From NCBI GenBank assembly GCA_963696625.1, contig CAVOKZ010000047.1, positions 1 through 64,000 on the forward strand: a stretch of 64,000 nt of DNA. Direction: 5' to 3'. The notes beneath the pieces are model-generated. The model did no database searches. It was not told the origin of the DNA and was given only the letters and a program-made list of their open reading frames with translations. The position numbers and the translations under genes were made by a program. Each line of letters starts with the position of its first letter. Within the stretch, counting starts at the first letter, position 1. The stretch comes from JAWVFN01 sp963696625. GTDB taxonomy: Bacteria; Actinomycetota; Thermoleophilia; Solirubrobacterales; 70-9. This document shows positions 7,786 through 16,060 of the stretch, piece after piece.

Positions 7786-7870
7786 TTAACGGGGTCATGT
7801 GTTAACGGGGTCAGACCCCCTTAACACCGACCCCCTTAACACCCTTAACACCCTTAACACCCTTAACACC
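7782..7870. repeat. GGGGTCAGACCCC palindrome plus CCTTAACAC tandem array
   Basis: A 29-bp palindrome (7800-7828) has arms GTGTTAA/TTAACAC around GGGGTCAGACCCC. A partial copy (GTGTTAACGGGGTCA) lies just left. To the right the 9-mer CCTTAACAC is repeated about four times up to ~7869. The array sits between a truncated gene on each side. Confidence 0.85.
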
Positions 7871-8025
7871 ACCCGTTCGACTGTGCATCACCGCACGCCT
7901 TTCACCACGTCAAGCCCGGGAAGCACCGGTTCGAGGTCGTCGCGATAGATTCGGATGGCGACCGAAGCGACGAGGCGATCGTCCGCTGGAAGGTGAAGAA
8001 GGCCAAGCGGAAGAAGGGCCCATAG
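7867..8025 (+). pseudogene. 3' fragment of an Ig-like/fibronectin-type secreted protein
   Basis: From the end of the repeat array to TAG 8025 the frame reads FDCASPHAFHHVKPGKH, RFEVVAIDSDGDRSDEAIV and a Lys-rich end (VKKAKRKKGP). This is the last strand pattern of an Ig-like or cadherin-like repeat ('F-C-SP--F--L--G-H-F-V-A-D--G') common in large extracellular proteins. There is no start codon; an in-frame TAA lies within the repeat array. Confidence 0.55.
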
Positions 8026-8366
8026 ACCGGGGCGAAAATCTGGCCCGGTGCTGGTTGCCGGGCCGGCGATCCTGAGGGAGTGCCACGGGACTTCGCGTAA
8101 GGGCCGTGGGGCTCGCGGGGCATACGGATCCGATCACCAATATCCAAGATGAACGTTGGGCCGCTCTGAAAGCCGGTCCCGCAAATCCGATCCGCACCTC
8201 CCTTCGTTGGGGAGCAGGAGCTCGCGGATTGCTTGAGTCGCGCCCCATTCACGCGACGGGCGGGCGCCGGCTCCCGCTCACCTCACGCGAATCAACTCGC
8301 GACGATGACGGATCCTCGCGCCGACCTGTCACTCATGACAGGCGCTAACGGAATGGGATACCTAGG
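8026..8366. other. Stretch without a recognisable gene
   Basis: No frame on either strand shows protein-like composition, and no hairpin or promoter stands out. It is flanked by gene remnants and is probably decayed sequence. Confidence 0.5.
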
Positions 8367-8808
8367 ATCCCCATCGACTTTGCGAACAAGTACAGCCCCG
8401 CCTTCGAAGCCCTTCTCGAGCCGGGGGAGGAGCTGCTCGGTGTCTGCGCGGCATCGCAGCAGAAGGGGCTGTTCAAGGGCGGCAGCGTCGCGCTTGGCAT
8501 CACTGAACGGCGGCTCCTGCTCCAGCCGCTCGATCGCCGCGGTGAGCCGTCCGGCGAGGCCGAATCGATCCCGCCCGAGCGGCTTGCACCCGTGAAGGCG
8601 GGCGGAGCCGGGGGAGGTTGGGCCACCGTCGAGGCCGCCATTGCCGATCATGCCGCCGTCCGGCTGCAGCTCCGTACTACCGATGAGGTGAAGATCAATC
8701 TGATGCTGATGCCCGGCGAGGGGGCGATGCTCGGCGGGCTCGGCGGGGGAGAGCCGCAGCGTCAGGGGCCTCGAGGCGCTGGGGCAGTGGTTTTCCGAAC
8801 GAACGTAG
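8367..8808 (+). pseudogene. Broken PH-like hypothetical gene (no start, frameshift)
   Basis: Good coding sequence begins at ATC 8367 (IPIDFANKYSPAFEALLEPGEELLG) and continues through GLFKGGSVALGITERRLLLQPL and VKINLMLMPGEGAMLGG. Two lesions are seen. No ATG, GTG or TTG precedes the conserved start (TAA at 8346). One extra G near 8766 throws the frame; removing it gives LEALGQWFSERT and TAG 8808, a sensible C-terminus. The pattern (EPGE--L----, T-RRLLL) resembles small bacterial PH-like domain proteins. Function unknown. Confidence 0.6.
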
Positions 8809-8844
8809 GTCGCTCCCTCGTGCGACGACCAGTCGTGCTGCTCG

Positions 8845-8994
8845 ATGCGGACCACGCCGGACGGGTTCGTAGAGGCCCGGGTGGACTCTGAGACGGGCAC
8901 CGTCGTCTGGCCCGGTGGGGCGGATCTTGCGCCCGACACTCTCTACGAGCGGGTTCGGACGGGTGCTTGGCCCGAGCGCGACACAGCGCTGTGA
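8845..8994 (+). pseudogene. Remnant of a DUF2442-like protein
   Basis: 49 codons from ATG 8845: FVEARVDSETGTVVWPGGADLAPDTLYERV. The 'GTVVWPNGADLAPDTLY' pattern is the C-terminal signature of DUF2442, usually ~80-90 residues and often next to a DUF4160 partner. The N-terminal half is missing, so this is probably a fragment, though a short intact ORF cannot be excluded. Confidence 0.5.
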
Positions 8995-9018
8995 CGCGCG
9001 AGCAATAACCTTCGGCCG

Positions 9019-9789
9019 GTGAGAATCGGCTTCATCGGATCGGGCAACATGGCCGCGGCGATGGCGCGCGGCTGGGCCGGCGCCGACGGCTTCGACGGCG
9101 AGATGCTGTTCACCGACGGCGGCTCGGGCCGCGCGGCGGCGATCGCAGAAGAGGTGGGGGGAGGCACCGCGCCCGACAACGGCGCGCTCGCCACGGACTC
9201 CGATCTCGTCGTGCTCGCGGTCAAGCCGGCGCAGCTCGGGCCGGTGATCACCGGGCTCACCGCGATGGGCAAGCCGGTTCTCTCCGTGCTCGGCGCGACA
9301 TCGCTGGCGGAGCTCGGCGAGGCGTTGCCGACGGTGCCGCTGGCGCGGGTGATGCCCAACCTCGCGGTCGAGACCCGGCAGGGGGTGCTCTGCTACGACG
9401 CCGCCGACACGGTCGACGAGAAGCTCGACAAGCGGCTCAAGGAGCTGCTCGCCCTGCTCGGCACCCTGATCGAAGTCGACGATTCGCAGATCGACGCCGC
9501 GACCGCGGTCATGGGCTGCTCGCCGGCCTACGTCGCCGTGGTGGCCGAGACCCTGATCGAGCAGGCGGTGAAGGAGGGGATCGACCCGCAGCTCGCCCGC
9601 GAGATGGTGGTCGAGACCGTGGCCGGAACCGGATCGCTGCTGCGCGACCACACCCCGGAGGAGGTGCGCACGGCGGTGGCCTCGCCGGGCGGATCGACCG
9701 AGGCCGGGCTCAAGGCGCTCGAGAAGAAGCGATTCCACAAGGCGCTGCAACGCGCGGTCAAGGCCTCATTGAAGACAATGCGCAAATGA
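9019..9789 (+). CDS. proC: Pyrroline-5-carboxylate reductase
   Basis: 256 residues, GTG 9019. Reduces pyrroline-5-carboxylate to proline with NAD(P)H. The N-terminal Rossmann motif is FIGSGNMAAAM. LAVKPAQL and RVMPNLAVETRQG are conserved, and the C-terminal helical domain has the family signature region (LLRDHTPEEVRTAVASPGGSTEAGL). Normal length. It sits between sepF and yggT, as in many actinobacteria, and overlaps yggT by 4 bp (ATGA). Confidence 0.95.
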   Translation: MRIGFIGSGNMAAAMARGWAGADGFDGEMLFTDGGSGRAAAIAEEVGGGTAPDNGALATDSDLVVLAVKPAQLGPVITGLTAMGKPVLSVLGATSLAELGEALPTVPLARVMPNLAVETRQGVLCYDAADTVDEKLDKRLKELLALLGTLIEVDDSQIDAATAVMGCSPAYVAVVAETLIEQAVKEGIDPQLAREMVVETVAGTGSLLRDHTPEEVRTAVASPGGSTEAGLKALEKKRFHKALQRAVKASLKTMRK

Positions 9790-10073
9790 GCTTCAGCGTC
9801 GGCGAGTTCGCCAACAACATCTTCGTGGTCTACCTGGTGATCCTGCTGCTCAACATCCTCCTGTCCTGGATCCCGAGGATTCCCTACCACCGGTGGCTGA
9901 GCGCCTCGATCGGCTTCGTCAACGACACCGGCCAGCCCTACCTCCGCCTCTTTCGCAGCTTCATCAAGCCGATCGGCTCAGGGTCGGTGGCCTTCGACCT
10001 GAGCCCGATCATCGCGCTGGTGGTCTACAGCATCGTGGGCGGCATCCTCGTCGGCGCCGTCTCCAACCTTTGA
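9786..10073 (+). CDS. YggT family membrane protein
   Basis: 95 residues, ATG 9786 overlapping the proC stop. Two membrane helices (IFVVYLVILLLNILLSWIP and SPIIALVVYSIVGGILVGAV) flank the family motif NDTGQPYLRLFRSFI. YggT proteins accompany division and lipoprotein genes; they have been linked to osmotic tolerance and division-site assembly. It overlaps lspA by 4 bp. Confidence 0.9.
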   Translation: MSFSVGEFANNIFVVYLVILLLNILLSWIPRIPYHRWLSASIGFVNDTGQPYLRLFRSFIKPIGSGSVAFDLSPIIALVVYSIVGGILVGAVSNL

Positions 10074-10540
10074 GCCGCCGCGCGGGGGCGATCGAGACCG
10101 CCGCCAAGGCGACCGCGCTCGCCGGCGTCGTCGTCGCCATCGACCAGGCGAGCAAGGCCGCGGCCACCGCGGCCGTCACCCGCGGGCACACGACCGAGGT
10201 CCTGCCGTTCCTGAAGATCGCCAACGTGCGCAACACGGGGATCGCCTTCGGGGCCTTCGGGGGGACCAGCGCCGTCCTGATCGGGGTCACGATCCTCGTC
10301 CTGATCGCCGTCCTGGTCTTCGTCTCGGGCGGCCGCACCGGCGCGCGCATCTGGGTCTCGGCGGGCCTGCTGGTCGGCGGCGCGCTCGGCAACCTCGCCG
10401 ACCGCGTGCGGATCGACGCCGTGATCGACTGGATCGACCTGCCGCTGTGGCCGACCTTCAACCTCGCCGACGTGGCGATCGTCGCGGGCGTCCTCTGCCT
10501 CGTGCTGCTGCCCGACGACCAGCCGCCCCCGCACGCGTAG
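10070..10540 (+). CDS. lspA: Lipoprotein signal peptidase (signal peptidase II)
   Basis: 156 residues from TTG 10070, which overlaps the yggT stop (TTGA). An aspartyl membrane protease that cleaves prolipoproteins before the lipidated cysteine. Signatures: AIDQASK near residue 25, VRNTGIAFGAF, the catalytic-aspartate regions GALGNLADRVRIDAVIDWID and FNLADVAIVAG, and four hydrophobic segments. The C-terminus is Pro-rich. Followed 18 bp later by an RluA-type synthase, the classical lspA-rluD pairing. Confidence 0.92.
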   Translation: MSRRAGAIETAAKATALAGVVVAIDQASKAAATAAVTRGHTTEVLPFLKIANVRNTGIAFGAFGGTSAVLIGVTILVLIAVLVFVSGGRTGARIWVSAGLLVGGALGNLADRVRIDAVIDWIDLPLWPTFNLADVAIVAGVLCLVLLPDDQPPPHA

Positions 10541-10558
10541 CGGAAGGAGGTGGCGTTT

Positions 10559-11227
10559 GTGGCGAAGCCGGATCTCGTGTACCAAGACGACGACCTCGTC
10601 GTCGTCGACAAGCCGCCGGGCCTCGTCGTCCACCCGGCGCCCTCGCACGATGGGGTGACGCTGGTCGAGCTGCTGGCGGGAATCGCCGGCGGCGGGAGGG
10701 ACGAACGCCCGGGCATCGTCCACCGCCTCGACAAGGACACCTCGGGGCTGATGGTGGTCGCCCGCAACGAGTCCGCGCACCGCGCCCTGGCCGAGCAGAT
10801 CCGCACCCGCGAGGCGAAGCGCTCCTACACCGCGCTCGTCACCGGCGCCCTCGCCTCGCGCACGGGCACGATCGACGCCCCGCTCGGGCGCCACCGGCAG
10901 CGGCGAACCGAGATGGCGGTGCGCGGCGGCGGCAGGGAGGCGCGCACCCATTTCGAGGTGCTCGAGGTGCTGCCCGCCGACACGCTCCTCACCGCCCGCC
11001 TCGAGACGGGGCGCACGCACCAGATCCGCGCGCACTTCGCGGCGATCGGCCACCCGGTCGCCGGCGACCCGCGCTACGGCCAGGTGGGCAGGCACGGCCT
11101 CTCGCGCCAGTTCCTGCATTCGACCGAGCTCACCTTCCGCCACCCGGCGAGCGGGGAGGAGATGAGCTTCCGCTCGGAGCTGCCCCAGGACCTCGAGGCG
11201 GCCCTGGAGCGCGCCAGGCACGGCTGA
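10559..11227 (+). CDS. RluA/RluD family pseudouridine synthase
   Basis: 222 residues from GTG 10559, preceded 8 nt upstream by AGGAGG (10545-10550); a GTG at 10550 would overlap that site and is rejected. Catalytic-Asp motif HRLDKDTSGLMVVARN, plus VVDKPPGLVVHPAP and GRTHQIRAHFAAIGHPVAGDPRYG. It lacks the N-terminal S4 domain of classical RluD (~300 residues), so the RNA target is uncertain. Confidence 0.9.
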   Translation: MAKPDLVYQDDDLVVVDKPPGLVVHPAPSHDGVTLVELLAGIAGGGRDERPGIVHRLDKDTSGLMVVARNESAHRALAEQIRTREAKRSYTALVTGALASRTGTIDAPLGRHRQRRTEMAVRGGGREARTHFEVLEVLPADTLLTARLETGRTHQIRAHFAAIGHPVAGDPRYGQVGRHGLSRQFLHSTELTFRHPASGEEMSFRSELPQDLEAALERARHG

Positions 11228-11366
11228 CGCCTACAATCCGCCGCTGAACCGACCCCTAACCCCGACGGTCCATAGAGCGCGGGACGCTGCCTAGAAATCT
11301 GGACGAGACAACTGGGTCCCCACGCACCGGCGGGAGTCGAGTAACCCAAGCAAACAAGGAGCTTTG

Positions 11367-12431
11367 ATGGCCACCGAAGTAGGCATCAAGGAGCTTCTGG
11401 AGGCCGGAGTCCATTTCGGCCACCAGACGCGCCGCTGGAACCCCCGCATGCGCCGCTATATCCACGGCGAGCGTGACGGGATTCACATCATCGACCTGCT
11501 GCAGACCGAGGACCTGCTCAAGCAGGCGAGCGATTTCGCCGCGGAGCTGGCCCGCAAGGGCGGCGTGGTGCTGTTCGTCGGCACCAAGAAGCAGGCCCAG
11601 GACGCCGTCGCCGACTGGGCGGAGAAGTGCCAGATGCCGTTCGTCAACAAGCGCTGGCTCGGCGGCCTGCTGACCAACTTCAACACGATCAAGGACCGGA
11701 TCAAGAGGCTGCACGAGCTGCGCGACCTCCAGGAGGGCGACAAGCTCGACCTGCTGCCGACCAAGGAGCGGATGGCGATGGAGTCCGAGCTGCGCAAGCT
11801 CGAGTTCAACCTCGGCGGCGTCGCCGACATGCAGCGGCTCCCGGACGCGGTCTTCATCATCGACCTCAAGACCGAGGAGATCGCCCTGCGCGAGGCCAAC
11901 CGCCTCGGGCTGCCGATCGTCGGCCTCGTCGACACCAACTGCGACCCGACGCCGGTCGACTACGTGGTCCCCGGCAACGACGACGCGATCCGCTCCTGCG
12001 ACCTGGCCATCTCCGCCGTCGGCTCGGCGATCGAGGACTCGGCCGCCGCCTGGCGAGTCGAGGAGGCGAAGCGCCGCGCCGAAGAGGAGAAGCGCCGCGC
12101 CGAGGAGGAGGCTCGCCGCCAAAAGGAAGAGGAGGAGCGCAAGAAGCGCGAGGCCGAGGAGGAGGAGAAGCGCAAGGCCGAAGAGGCGAAGAAGGCGGAG
12201 GAGGCCAAGAAGGCAGACGCGGCGGCCAAACCCGCCGCGCCGAAGCCCGGAGCCCCGAAGCCTGCGGCCGCAAAGCCCGCCGCCCCCAAGCCCGCGGCGA
12301 AGAAGCCCGCGCCTAAGCAGGCCGCCCCCAAACCGGTGCCCAAGACCCCCGACCATCCGCAGGCGGTCGCGCCGGACACTCCGGCCGAAGAGCCCAAGCC
12401 CCCCGCCACCGAGCCGGCAGAGACAAAATGA
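11367..12431 (+). CDS. rpsB: 30S ribosomal protein S2 with long Lys/Ala/Pro-rich tail
   Basis: 354 residues; ATG 11367 behind AAGGAG. Residues ~1-230 are canonical S2: LLEAGVHFGHQTRRWNPRM, FVGTKKQAQD, FVNKRWLGGLLTNF, LPDAVFIIDL, VGLVDTNCDP and IPGNDDAIRS-like VPGNDDAIR. Residues ~231-354 are an added tail: first a charged E/K/R/A coiled-coil-like stretch, then AAKPAAPKPGAPKP-type repeats. Bacterial S2 is usually 230-300 residues, so this tail is long. It overlaps tsf by 4 bp. The 139 bp before it hold no other gene and presumably carry the operon promoter. Confidence 0.96.
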   Translation: MATEVGIKELLEAGVHFGHQTRRWNPRMRRYIHGERDGIHIIDLLQTEDLLKQASDFAAELARKGGVVLFVGTKKQAQDAVADWAEKCQMPFVNKRWLGGLLTNFNTIKDRIKRLHELRDLQEGDKLDLLPTKERMAMESELRKLEFNLGGVADMQRLPDAVFIIDLKTEEIALREANRLGLPIVGLVDTNCDPTPVDYVVPGNDDAIRSCDLAISAVGSAIEDSAAAWRVEEAKRRAEEEKRRAEEEARRQKEEEERKKREAEEEEKRKAEEAKKAEEAKKADAAAKPAAPKPGAPKPAAAKPAAPKPAAKKPAPKQAAPKPVPKTPDHPQAVAPDTPAEEPKPPATEPAETK

Positions 12432-13042
12432 GCGGCTACAAGCCCAGCGCCGAGGAGGTCAAGGCCCTCCGTCAGAAGACCGGCGCGCCGATCTCCGACT
12501 GCAAGGAGGCCCTCGCCGAGGCGGGCGGGGACGAGGAGAAGGCGATCGTCATCCTGCGCAAGAAGGGCGCCGCTTCGGCGGCCAAGCGCAGCGGCCGGGG
12601 CACCTCAGAGGGGGTTGTCATCTCCTACATCCATGCCGACAGCCGCAAGGGCGCCCTGGTCGAGGTCCAGTGCGAGACGGACTTCGTCGCGCGCAACGAC
12701 GACTTCAAGGAGTTCGCGCGCCAGGTCGCGATCCACGTCACCGCGATGAACCCGGAACACGTCTCGATCGAGGACATCCCCGAGGACGTGCGCGCCAAGG
12801 AGGCCGAGATCTTCGAGGAGAAGGCCAAGGCCGAGGGCAAGCCGGAAGATGTGGTCGCGAAGATCGTCGAGGGCCAGCTCCGCAAGTGGGCATCCGACGT
12901 CGTCCTCCTCGATCAGAAGCACTTCAACGAGGAGCGATACGAGGGCAAGACGATCGAGGAGCTGCGCACCGAAGTCGCCGCCAAGACCGGCGAGAATGTG
13001 CGCATTGCGCGGTTCGCGCGCTTCGAGATCGGCGAGGAGTGA
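12428..13042 (+). CDS. tsf: Translation elongation factor Ts
   Basis: 204 residues, ATG 12428 overlapping the rpsB stop. Guanine-nucleotide exchange factor for EF-Tu. An N-terminal UBA-like domain (EVKALRQKTGAPISDCKEAL) is followed by GDEEKAIVILRKKG and VEVQCETDFVARNDDF. The single core subdomain gives the short (~200 residue) form typical of actinobacteria and cyanobacteria rather than the ~280-residue E. coli form. Confidence 0.96.
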   Translation: MSGYKPSAEEVKALRQKTGAPISDCKEALAEAGGDEEKAIVILRKKGAASAAKRSGRGTSEGVVISYIHADSRKGALVEVQCETDFVARNDDFKEFARQVAIHVTAMNPEHVSIEDIPEDVRAKEAEIFEEKAKAEGKPEDVVAKIVEGQLRKWASDVVLLDQKHFNEERYEGKTIEELRTEVAAKTGENVRIARFARFEIGEE

Positions 13043-13043
13043 C

Positions 13044-13769
13044 TTGAGCGAAAACGGAGCCCCCAGCTTCAAGCGGATCCTCCTCAAGCTCTCCGGGGAG
13101 GCGTTGATGGGTTCCCTGGAGTTCGGCACCGATCCCGCCCAGATCGAGCGCATCGCCAAGCAGGTCCACGACGTCTCCGAGCGCGGCGTCGAGATCTCGG
13201 TCGTGGTCGGCGCGGGAAACATCTACCGGGGCCTCGACGGTGCGGCCGCGGGCATGGACCGCGCCACCGCCGACTACATGGGGATGCTCGCCACCGTGCT
13301 CAACGCGCTGACCCTCCAGGACGCGTTCGAGAAGGTCGGCTCGCACACGCGCGTGCTCTCGGCGATGGACGTCACGGAGGTCGCCGAGCCCTACGTCCGC
13401 CGCCGTGCGATCCGCCACCTCGAGAAGGGTCGCGTCGTGATCTTCGCCGCCGGCACCGGCAACCCGTTCTTCACCACCGACACCGCGGCGGCGCTGCGGG
13501 CGCTCGAGATCCACGCCGACTGCATCCTGATGGCCAAGAACGGCGTCGAGGGCGTCTACGACGACGACCCGTCGGTCAACCCCGGCGCGACCTTCCTGCC
13601 CGAGGTCGGGCACATGGAGGCGATCGAGAAGGGCCTCAAGGTGATGGACTCGACGGCGTTGTCCCTGTGCATGGACAACAACCTGCCGATCTACGTCTTC
13701 AACATGGCGACCGAGGGCAACATAGATAGGATCGTCTCCGGGGAGCGTGTAGGAACCCTCGTTTCATGA
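13044..13769 (+). CDS. pyrH: Uridylate kinase
   Basis: 241 residues from TTG 13044, one base after the tsf stop. UMP to UDP; amino-acid-kinase fold, hexameric. Seen: RILLKLSGEALMG, VVVGAGNIYRG, DYMGMLATVLNAL, FAAGTGNPFFTTDTAAALRA, MAKNGVEGVYDDDP and the C-terminal GNIDRIVSGERVGTLV. Overlaps frr by 4 bp. Confidence 0.95.
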   Translation: MSENGAPSFKRILLKLSGEALMGSLEFGTDPAQIERIAKQVHDVSERGVEISVVVGAGNIYRGLDGAAAGMDRATADYMGMLATVLNALTLQDAFEKVGSHTRVLSAMDVTEVAEPYVRRRAIRHLEKGRVVIFAAGTGNPFFTTDTAAALRALEIHADCILMAKNGVEGVYDDDPSVNPGATFLPEVGHMEAIEKGLKVMDSTALSLCMDNNLPIYVFNMATEGNIDRIVSGERVGTLVS

Positions 13770-14338
13770 CCGACGAAGCCCTGATCGACGCGTTTCTGGA
13801 GGACGCGACCGACCGTATGACAAAGTCGGTTGAATCGACGCGCAACGAGTTCGCCACCGTCCGCACCGGCCGCGCCTCGCCGCATCTCCTCGACCGCATC
13901 GTCGTCGACTACTACGGGGTCGAGACGCCGCTGAGGGAGCTCGCCCAGGTCGCAACCTCGGACGCGCGGCTGCTGACGGTGACCCCGTACGACAAGTCCT
14001 CGATCGGTGTCATCGAGAAGGCGGTGATGGAGTCGGACCTCGGGCTGACACCCAACAACGACGGCAGCGTGATCCGCCTCCAGATCCCGGAGCTGACCGA
14101 GGATCGCCGCAGGGAGATGGTCAAGGTCGTCCACGGCGTCGCCGAAGAGGGGCGCGTCGCTGTGCGCAACATCCGCCGCGACGTCCAGCACGACCTGCGC
14201 GAGATGAAGAAGCAAGGCGACGCCGGCGAGGACGACGAGCGCCGGGCCGAGTCCGAGCTGCAGAAGCAGACCGACGAGGCGATCGGCGAAATCGATTCTC
14301 TTCTGAAAGGCAAAGAAGAAGAGATCCTGGGGGACTGA
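13766..14338 (+). CDS. frr: Ribosome recycling factor
   Basis: 190 residues, ATG 13766. Frees ribosomes after termination together with EF-G. Conserved blocks: KSVESTRNEFATVRTGRASP, VDYYGVETPL, QVATSDARLLTVTPYDKSS, NNDGSVIRLQIPELTEDRR and RNIRRDVQHDLREMKK. Normal length. Shares one base with the uppS start (TGATG). Confidence 0.96.
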   Translation: MTDEALIDAFLEDATDRMTKSVESTRNEFATVRTGRASPHLLDRIVVDYYGVETPLRELAQVATSDARLLTVTPYDKSSIGVIEKAVMESDLGLTPNNDGSVIRLQIPELTEDRRREMVKVVHGVAEEGRVAVRNIRRDVQHDLREMKKQGDAGEDDERRAESELQKQTDEAIGEIDSLLKGKEEEILGD

Positions 14339-15018
14339 TGTCCTCCGGCTCAGACGCTGCGCGGTACGTGGCGATCATCACCGACGGCAACGGCCGCTGG
14401 GCCGAGCGGCGGGGCCTGCCGACGATCGAGGGCCACCGCGCCGGCGCCGACGTGGTCAAGGCGCGGCTCAAGGACGCGGTCGAGTTCGGAATCGACGAGC
14501 TGACCGTGTTCTCGTTCTCGACCGAGAACTGGACCCGGCCCAAGGAGGAGGTCGACGGGCTGATGGCGACGTTCGGCGAGCGCATCGACCGCGAGACCCC
14601 CGAGCTCGACGAGGAAGGCGTGCGGATGCGCTTCATCGGCCGCCGCGAGGAGGTGCCGGCCGAGCTGATCGAGCGCATGAGCTGGGCGGAGGAGAAGACG
14701 GCCGGCAACGGCCGGATCACCCTGTTCATCGCCTTCAACTACGGGGGGCGGGCCGAGATCCTCGACGCCGCCGAGCGTTACAACGGAGGCGGGGAAGAGG
14801 CCTTCAAAGCGGGCCTCTACGCGCCCGAGATGCACGAGCCCGACCTTCTGATCCGCACCTCCGGCGAGCAGCGCATCTCCAACTACCTGCTCTGGCAGTG
14901 CGCCTACTCGGAGTTCGTGTTCCGCGACGAGCTCTGGCCCGACTTCACCAAGGAGGCGTTCAGGGCGGCGCTCGACGAGTACCGCTCGCGCCGGCGCCGG
15001 TTCGGAGCGAGAGCATGA
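14338..15018 (+). CDS. uppS: Isoprenyl (undecaprenyl-type) diphosphate synthase
   Basis: 226 residues, ATG 14338. cis-Prenyltransferase making the lipid carrier for the cell wall. Motifs: catalytic Asp in IITDGNGRWAERRG, EGHRAGAD, TVFSFSTENW, FIAFNYGGRAEI, and DLLIRTSGEQRISNYLLWQCAYSEF. The family's GNGRWA is intact. Overlaps cdsA by 4 bp. Confidence 0.94.
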   Translation: MSSGSDAARYVAIITDGNGRWAERRGLPTIEGHRAGADVVKARLKDAVEFGIDELTVFSFSTENWTRPKEEVDGLMATFGERIDRETPELDEEGVRMRFIGRREEVPAELIERMSWAEEKTAGNGRITLFIAFNYGGRAEILDAAERYNGGGEEAFKAGLYAPEMHEPDLLIRTSGEQRISNYLLWQCAYSEFVFRDELWPDFTKEAFRAALDEYRSRRRRFGARA

Positions 15019-16025
15019 CCGAGGGCGAGCTTCCCAAGGAGGATGCGCAGGACGCTCCCATCAGCGAGGAGGAGTACAAGGAAGCGCTCAAGGACCTCGA
15101 CATGCCCGACTTCGAAGGGGAGGCGCCGAAGGCGAAGCCGGGGGAGGAGTTTCACGTCGAGAAGGGCGAGCCGCGGGAGCGCACGAAGAAAAAGCAGAAG
15201 CGCCCGCGGCGCTCGCTGCGCGAGTGGCTTCGCGCCGAGACCACCCGCCGCGTCCTCTGGGCGATTCCCTGGGTCGTGTTCGCGATCACGATCATCGCCG
15301 TCGGAGGCGCCCTGTTCGCCGCTGCGATGGTCGGCCTCGGCTACATCGCCCTGCGCGAGTACTTCGCGATGACCGAGCGCGCGAGGCCGCTGGAGACGCC
15401 CGCATTCCTGGTCGTCACCGGCATGATCGTCGCCGCCTACCTCGGCAGCTCGTTCCAGGTCCTGCTCGGCCTCGCCTGCATCTTCCCGCTGCTCTTTCTC
15501 TTCGCGGCCCGGCGCGAATCGCAGGAGGACGTCACCGTATCGATGGCGGTAACGGTGCTGGGGACCGCCTGGATCGGGCTCGGCTTCTCGCACGCGGTAC
15601 TGCTCGACGAGTTGTCGCGCCATGGCGGTGCGCTCGTCGTCGACGTCCTTGTCGCCACGATCCTCGCCGACACGGCCGCGTACGGCGCCGGCCGCCTCTT
15701 CGGCAGCCGCAAGATGGCGCCGCGGATCTCGCCCAACAAGACCTACGAGGGACTCGCGGGCGGGATCATCGGCGGCATCATGGGCTTCTGGCTCGCCGGC
15801 CTTTACCAGGACTGGCTGACCGGGGTCCAGGCGCTCGAGATGGGCCTCGTAATCGCGATCCTCGCCCCGATCGGGGATCTCTTCGCCTCGATGATCAAGC
15901 GCGACCGGGAGATCAAGGACACGGGCAAGATCTTCGGCCCGCATGGCGGTCTACTCGACCGCCTCGACGCGATCCTGTTCACGGTCGTCGCCGGCTACTA
16001 CTTGGCGGTGGCGTTGCTGTATTGA
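15015..16025 (+). CDS. cdsA: Phosphatidate cytidylyltransferase
   Basis: 336 residues, ATG 15015 overlapping the uppS stop. Makes CDP-diacylglycerol from phosphatidate and CTP. About 75 cytoplasmic charged residues come first (EEEYKEALKDLDMPDFEGEA, RTKKKQKRPRR), then eight or so membrane helices. The C-terminal signature is present: SPNKTYEGLAGGI, GDLFASMIKRDREIKDTG and GPHGGLLDRLDA. Last gene of the rpsB run before an accessory insertion. Confidence 0.93.
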   Translation: MTEGELPKEDAQDAPISEEEYKEALKDLDMPDFEGEAPKAKPGEEFHVEKGEPRERTKKKQKRPRRSLREWLRAETTRRVLWAIPWVVFAITIIAVGGALFAAAMVGLGYIALREYFAMTERARPLETPAFLVVTGMIVAAYLGSSFQVLLGLACIFPLLFLFAARRESQEDVTVSMAVTVLGTAWIGLGFSHAVLLDELSRHGGALVVDVLVATILADTAAYGAGRLFGSRKMAPRISPNKTYEGLAGGIIGGIMGFWLAGLYQDWLTGVQALEMGLVIAILAPIGDLFASMIKRDREIKDTGKIFGPHGGLLDRLDAILFTVVAGYYLAVALLY

Positions 16026-16027
16026 CC

Positions 16028-16048
16028 CACACCGTGTGCAGTGGTGTG
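16028..16048. promoter_or_regulatory. Putative operator of the RHH/RelE module
   Basis: CACACC (16028-16033) and GGTGTG (16043-16048) form inverted arms 13 bp before the antitoxin ATG, and a -10-like TAGGAT follows at 16049-16054. Ribbon-helix-helix antitoxins commonly repress their own operon by binding such repeats; the assignment is inference. Confidence 0.4.
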
Positions 16049-16060
16049 TAGGATGGCGGC

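Noticed and set aside
7782..7870. CRISPR array
   Set aside because: The repeats are 9-bp tandem units without spacers, next to a palindrome; no cas gene is present.
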